DNA from: SLLG01 sp964403935
GTDB taxonomy: Bacteria > Verrucomicrobiota > Verrucomicrobiia > Opitutales > Oceanipulchritudinaceae
DNA length: 64,000 nt
Direction of reading: 5' to 3'
NCBI GenBank assembly: GCA_964403935.1
Contig: CAYOIB010000006.1
Location: 7,247-71,246, forward strand
The notes under the pieces are model-generated. The model was not told the origin of the DNA. It searched no databases and saw nothing but the letters and a program-made list of their open reading frames with translations. Shown here in pieces: positions 61,348 to 64,000 of the stretch (its first letter is position 1; each line of letters begins with the position of its first letter). The translations under genes and the position numbers were made by a program.

Positions 61348-62259
61348 ATGGAGGGGAGCACGGACAACAAAACATCGCTTGATCTGATCATCGGACAGGC
61401 ACTTCAGATCCCGTCTGCCCCCGATTTGTTACCACGGCTGATGAAATCTTTGGATGATCCACAGCAGACGGGCGAAGAGCTGTCGGCCCTGATCGAGCTC
61501 GACCCGGGCATTGCCAGTGCCACGCTCCGGCTGGCGAATTCGACCTGGTTTGGAGGGCGCGGTCAGTGCGACAACCTGCGGGAAGCGATTTTTCGACTGG
61601 GGGCAAAGGAAGTCTTTCGTATCACCGCAACGAGTCTGACCCTGCGCTGGATTGAGCAAGGCAGGGCCGACGGCAATTCCGGGTGGGACCCAGCGGATTT
61701 TTGTCGTCATTCATTGAGCGTCGCTATCGCTTCGCGTCTGGTCGCTCAGGAGATGTCCGGGGTGGATGAGATGAAGGCTTACACGGCGGGACTCATGCAC
61801 GATATCGGCAAGCTTGTTCTCGCTTCGGCCGTGCCGGAACGGCTGGCTGAAGTCCGGGCATACCTTCTTCACGAGGGCGGATCCTGGCGCGCCGCCGAGT
61901 ATGCGGTCCTTGGCTTTGACCATACGGTGGTTAGTGCCGCCTTAATGCAAAAGTGGGGTTTCCCGGAATCTCTGGTCACAGTTTGTCGGTATTACCCGAC
62001 ACCCTCCAAGGGGCCTGCGGAGTATTTTGGGTTGTTGGCCGCGGTGCACGCAGGGAAACATCTCGCGGTGAGCCTTGGAGTCGGGGTCGGAGAAGAGGGT
62101 TTTCTTACAGAAATCGATATTCCGTTCTTAGGAAAAGAAAAGTTGGATACCTCGCTCGGGGAGCGGATCCTTCCAGCGATGTGTGATGAGCTGGGGCGCC
62201 TTTTGGGCGGAACGCTCTACATTGGGCGCATCGGGCTGGGAGATTTGGGTACATTCTGA
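61348..62259 (+). CDS. HDOD domain protein
   Basis: The 303-residue protein is almost entirely an HDOD domain: SALIELDPGIASATLRLANS, IFRLGAKEVFRITATSLTLR, the intact AGLMHDIGKLVLASA motif, and a FGFDH-like LGFDHTVVSAALMQKWGFPE segment. It has no N-terminal receiver. The protein parallels the HDOD protein at 29495 next to the cheA group, so each chemotaxis locus carries one. It starts 1 nt after the lipoprotein stop (ATG 61348) and is therefore coupled to it. Confidence 0.87.
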   Translation: MEGSTDNKTSLDLIIGQALQIPSAPDLLPRLMKSLDDPQQTGEELSALIELDPGIASATLRLANSTWFGGRGQCDNLREAIFRLGAKEVFRITATSLTLRWIEQGRADGNSGWDPADFCRHSLSVAIASRLVAQEMSGVDEMKAYTAGLMHDIGKLVLASAVPERLAEVRAYLLHEGGSWRAAEYAVLGFDHTVVSAALMQKWGFPESLVTVCRYYPTPSKGPAEYFGLLAAVHAGKHLAVSLGVGVGEEGFLTEIDIPFLGKEKLDTSLGERILPAMCDELGRLLGGTLYIGRIGLGDLGTF

Positions 62260-62300
62260 TCCGTCTTGCGGACCGACAGAACTCCCGCAGGGTGATTAGC

Positions 62301-64000
62301 ATGCGTCAGGAGAGCCAAGCCAAAAGGTCTTCCGGGTCTATCGGGGATACATCATCTGCCCCCTTTCTACATCTCCTTGTGCGGGGACTTGCTCATTATG
62401 CGTGGGTCCCGATCCCGCTTCTGATCGGAGGTATCGTAATTCTCTGGATGATTGGTGACCCTGCTGTGGTGCGTGAACCGCCGTATCTGCTTCTGGTTCT
62501 AAACATTACTTTCCGGACCGCTATTGGGATTTTTATCGCTTATCTGGCGGCCCGTAGCTTTTCGAGGAATGGATCTCTTCCCATTCTGGCACTTGGGAGC
62601 GGAACGCTGATTTTTGGTTTGGCGAGTGCAGTGGGAGGGGTCGGCATCCATTACGACCAACTCAATCTGGGGCTGACGGTTGTCAATACAGGCTTCTGGT
62701 TTTCCGGGGCGTGTCATCTATTTGCGGCGCTTGGGACCCTTTCGCATCGGGGTTACGTCGTGAGGAAGGCACCCTTGGTTCTGAGCACTGCTTACGCGGC
62801 GGTCCTGTTGCTTTGTGTGCTTCTGGTCATGTCAGCCGCAGAAGGGCTGTTGCCTGCCTTTTATGTATCCGGGGATCATCGTGAAACGATCCGACAAGTG
62901 GTGTTGTCGTCAGCTGCGGGCATGTTTGCTCTGGCCTCAGTTGTCACAGCGACCTCAGCCTGGCGGCGGGAATGGATGTTTGGTCAATGGTATTCACTTT
63001 CGTTGGGGCTGATTGCGATTGGCCTGGGTGCAGTCTTGATCCCTTCAGCGGTGGGCAGCCTCGTCGGATGGGCGGGTCGTTCGGCGCTCTATTTGGGCGG
63101 GCTTTATATGTTGTGTGCCGTCCTGAGCGCATCGCGCCGCCTGGGAGAGTGGGATGCCAAACTGCATGAAGCCTTGGAGGACAGTCGCTATCGCCTGCAA
63201 ACATTGAGCGAAGCAACTTTCGAAGCCATTGTCGTCACTGAGAACGGGGTCATCGTCGATGTGAATGACCGGTTCACAGACCTTCTTGGCTACTCCAAGG
63301 AGGAGAGTCTGGGGAAGGCGATTCCGGTTTTCATTCCGCAAGATTACGTGAGTCAAGTCCTCCAACGGATCGAGGATGGGGGCGAGGGGATCATCGAACA
63401 TCCGGCAATTCGGAAAGACGGAAGTATCGTGATGGTTGAGGTCCATGGGCGGACCCTGAGACGCCACGGCCGCAGGATACGGTTCTCCGCGATTCGAGAC
63501 ATCACTGAGCGCAAGAATCATGAGCGGGCTCTGGAGAAGGCGCGTGCGGAATTGGAACAGCGCGTGGCGGAGCGGACTGAGGAGCTGCGCCAGCGAGCGG
63601 AGCAACTCGCCCGGCTGACCTCGGAGCTGACTTTGACGGAGCAACGCGAGCGGCGGCGCCTGGCGCAGGTATTGCACGATCACCTTCAACAGCTTCTGGT
63701 GGGCGCGAAGTATAGTCTTTCGATTCTGGGAAGAAAGGTGGCTGAGGAGAATCGGGAGGATTTGCTGCGTGTGGAGCATCTTTTGAACGAATCGATTGAG
63801 GCCTCGCGATCACTGACGATTGAGCTCTCGCCACCGATCCTGCATGAGGGCGGGTTGTCCGCCGGCTTACAGTGGCTGGTGCCCTGGGCCAAGGAGAAGT
63901 TTGGCCTGAAGGTGGTTCTCGAGATCAATGAGGAAGTGACTGTCGAACGCGAGGATGTCCGGCTTCTTCTCTTCCAGGCGGTCCGGGAGCTTCTGTTGAA
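62301..64000 (+). CDS. Membrane histidine kinase, NarL-pathway type (cut by right edge)
   Basis: The open frame from ATG 62301 (CAGGGTGAT upstream) runs off the window with 566 residues visible. A membrane region of about eight helices spans residues 30-290. A PAS domain (about 300-410; TFEAIVVTENGVIVDVNDRF) and a coiled-coil segment follow. The HisKA_3 box ERRRLAQVLHDHLQQLLVGA has the phospho-histidine near residue 459. The start of an ATPase domain is seen at the edge. This family normally signals to a LuxR-type response regulator, which would lie to the right. It is 41 nt after the HDOD gene and probably in the same operon. Confidence 0.87.
   Translation, partial: MRQESQAKRSSGSIGDTSSAPFLHLLVRGLAHYAWVPIPLLIGGIVILWMIGDPAVVREPPYLLLVLNITFRTAIGIFIAYLAARSFSRNGSLPILALGSGTLIFGLASAVGGVGIHYDQLNLGLTVVNTGFWFSGACHLFAALGTLSHRGYVVRKAPLVLSTAYAAVLLLCVLLVMSAAEGLLPAFYVSGDHRETIRQVVLSSAAGMFALASVVTATSAWRREWMFGQWYSLSLGLIAIGLGAVLIPSAVGSLVGWAGRSALYLGGLYMLCAVLSASRRLGEWDAKLHEALEDSRYRLQTLSEATFEAIVVTENGVIVDVNDRFTDLLGYSKEESLGKAIPVFIPQDYVSQVLQRIEDGGEGIIEHPAIRKDGSIVMVEVHGRTLRRHGRRIRFSAIRDITERKNHERALEKARAELEQRVAERTEELRQRAEQLARLTSELTLTEQRERRRLAQVLHDHLQQLLVGAKYSLSILGRKVAEENREDLLRVEHLLNESIEASRSLTIELSPPILHEGGLSAGLQWLVPWAKEKFGLKVVLEINEEVTVEREDVRLLLFQAVRELLL

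Noticed and set aside
1..64000. CRISPR arrays, tRNA or rRNA genes and insertion sequences
   Set aside because: I looked for regularly spaced repeats, cloverleaf-type sequence, rRNA-like stretches and transposase frames on both strands by eye and found none that held up.

Overview
The window looks like chromosomal DNA of a motile, PEP-CTERM-bearing Gram-negative bacterium. It is most likely a Verrucomicrobiota member of the Opitutae type. That placement is inferred from the PEP-CTERM protein at 54161, the GC-rich codon use, the mix of gene families and the lack of Proteobacteria-type flagellar gene order. It has not been tested by phylogeny. I see no rRNA, tRNA, CRISPR array, insertion sequence or prophage.

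Positions 1-30811 (almost all minus strand) hold a flagellar and chemotaxis island. Read in the direction of transcription it runs: HDOD protein, PAS/degenerate-kinase protein, FlgM-like protein, CheX-like protein, a receiver-receiver-STAS protein, cheA; then flgB flgC fliE fliF fliG fliH fliI fliJ motE-like fliK; then flgD flgE fliL fliM fliN fliO fliP fliQ fliR flhB flhA flhF, a 76-residue membrane protein, fliA motA motB, a 94-residue unknown, and finally flgF, which runs off the left edge. The order closely follows the Bacillus fla/che operon, but flhG is missing from its usual place after flhF. Three gaps of about 160-210 bp split the structural genes into blocks headed by flgB, flgD and flgF. 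Each head gene carries a -24/-12 (sigma-54-like) element only 13-15 nt before its start codon. Sigma-28-like TAAA-N15-GCCG elements lie before the FlgM-like gene and before cheW at 57475. This suggests a two-step sigma cascade.

Positions 31097-53974 are mostly housekeeping and transport genes: a NatAB-type ABC exporter, a hydroxypyruvate-isomerase-like enzyme, a YbbAP-type ABC transporter, a NUDIX hydrolase, pterin carbinolamine dehydratase, sufS-sufU, a very large hybrid histidine kinase with a propeller sensor, a CPA2-type cation/proton antiporter, Mn-type superoxide dismutase, tadA, two left-handed beta-helix proteins (one a gamma carbonic anhydrase), a small membrane protein, an archaeal-type prolyl-tRNA synthetase, a HAD hydrolase and 6-phosphogluconate dehydrogenase. 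Clear hairpin terminators follow the antiporter/sod pair, gnd and the PEP-CTERM gene.

Positions 54161-64000 hold the PEP-CTERM protein, a fusion of a RecB-type nuclease with a Rad3/DinG-like helicase that lacks the usual iron-sulfur cysteines, and then a tightly spaced plus-strand set: cheW, a secreted TonB-C-domain protein, a chemoreceptor, a lipoprotein, an HDOD protein and a histidine kinase cut by the right edge. This last set has the best sigma-28 candidate in the window. It would therefore be co-expressed with late flagellar genes, linking chemotaxis input to cell-envelope components. It is one of the two most interesting loci here, the other being the near-leaderless sigma-54-like heads of the flagellar blocks.
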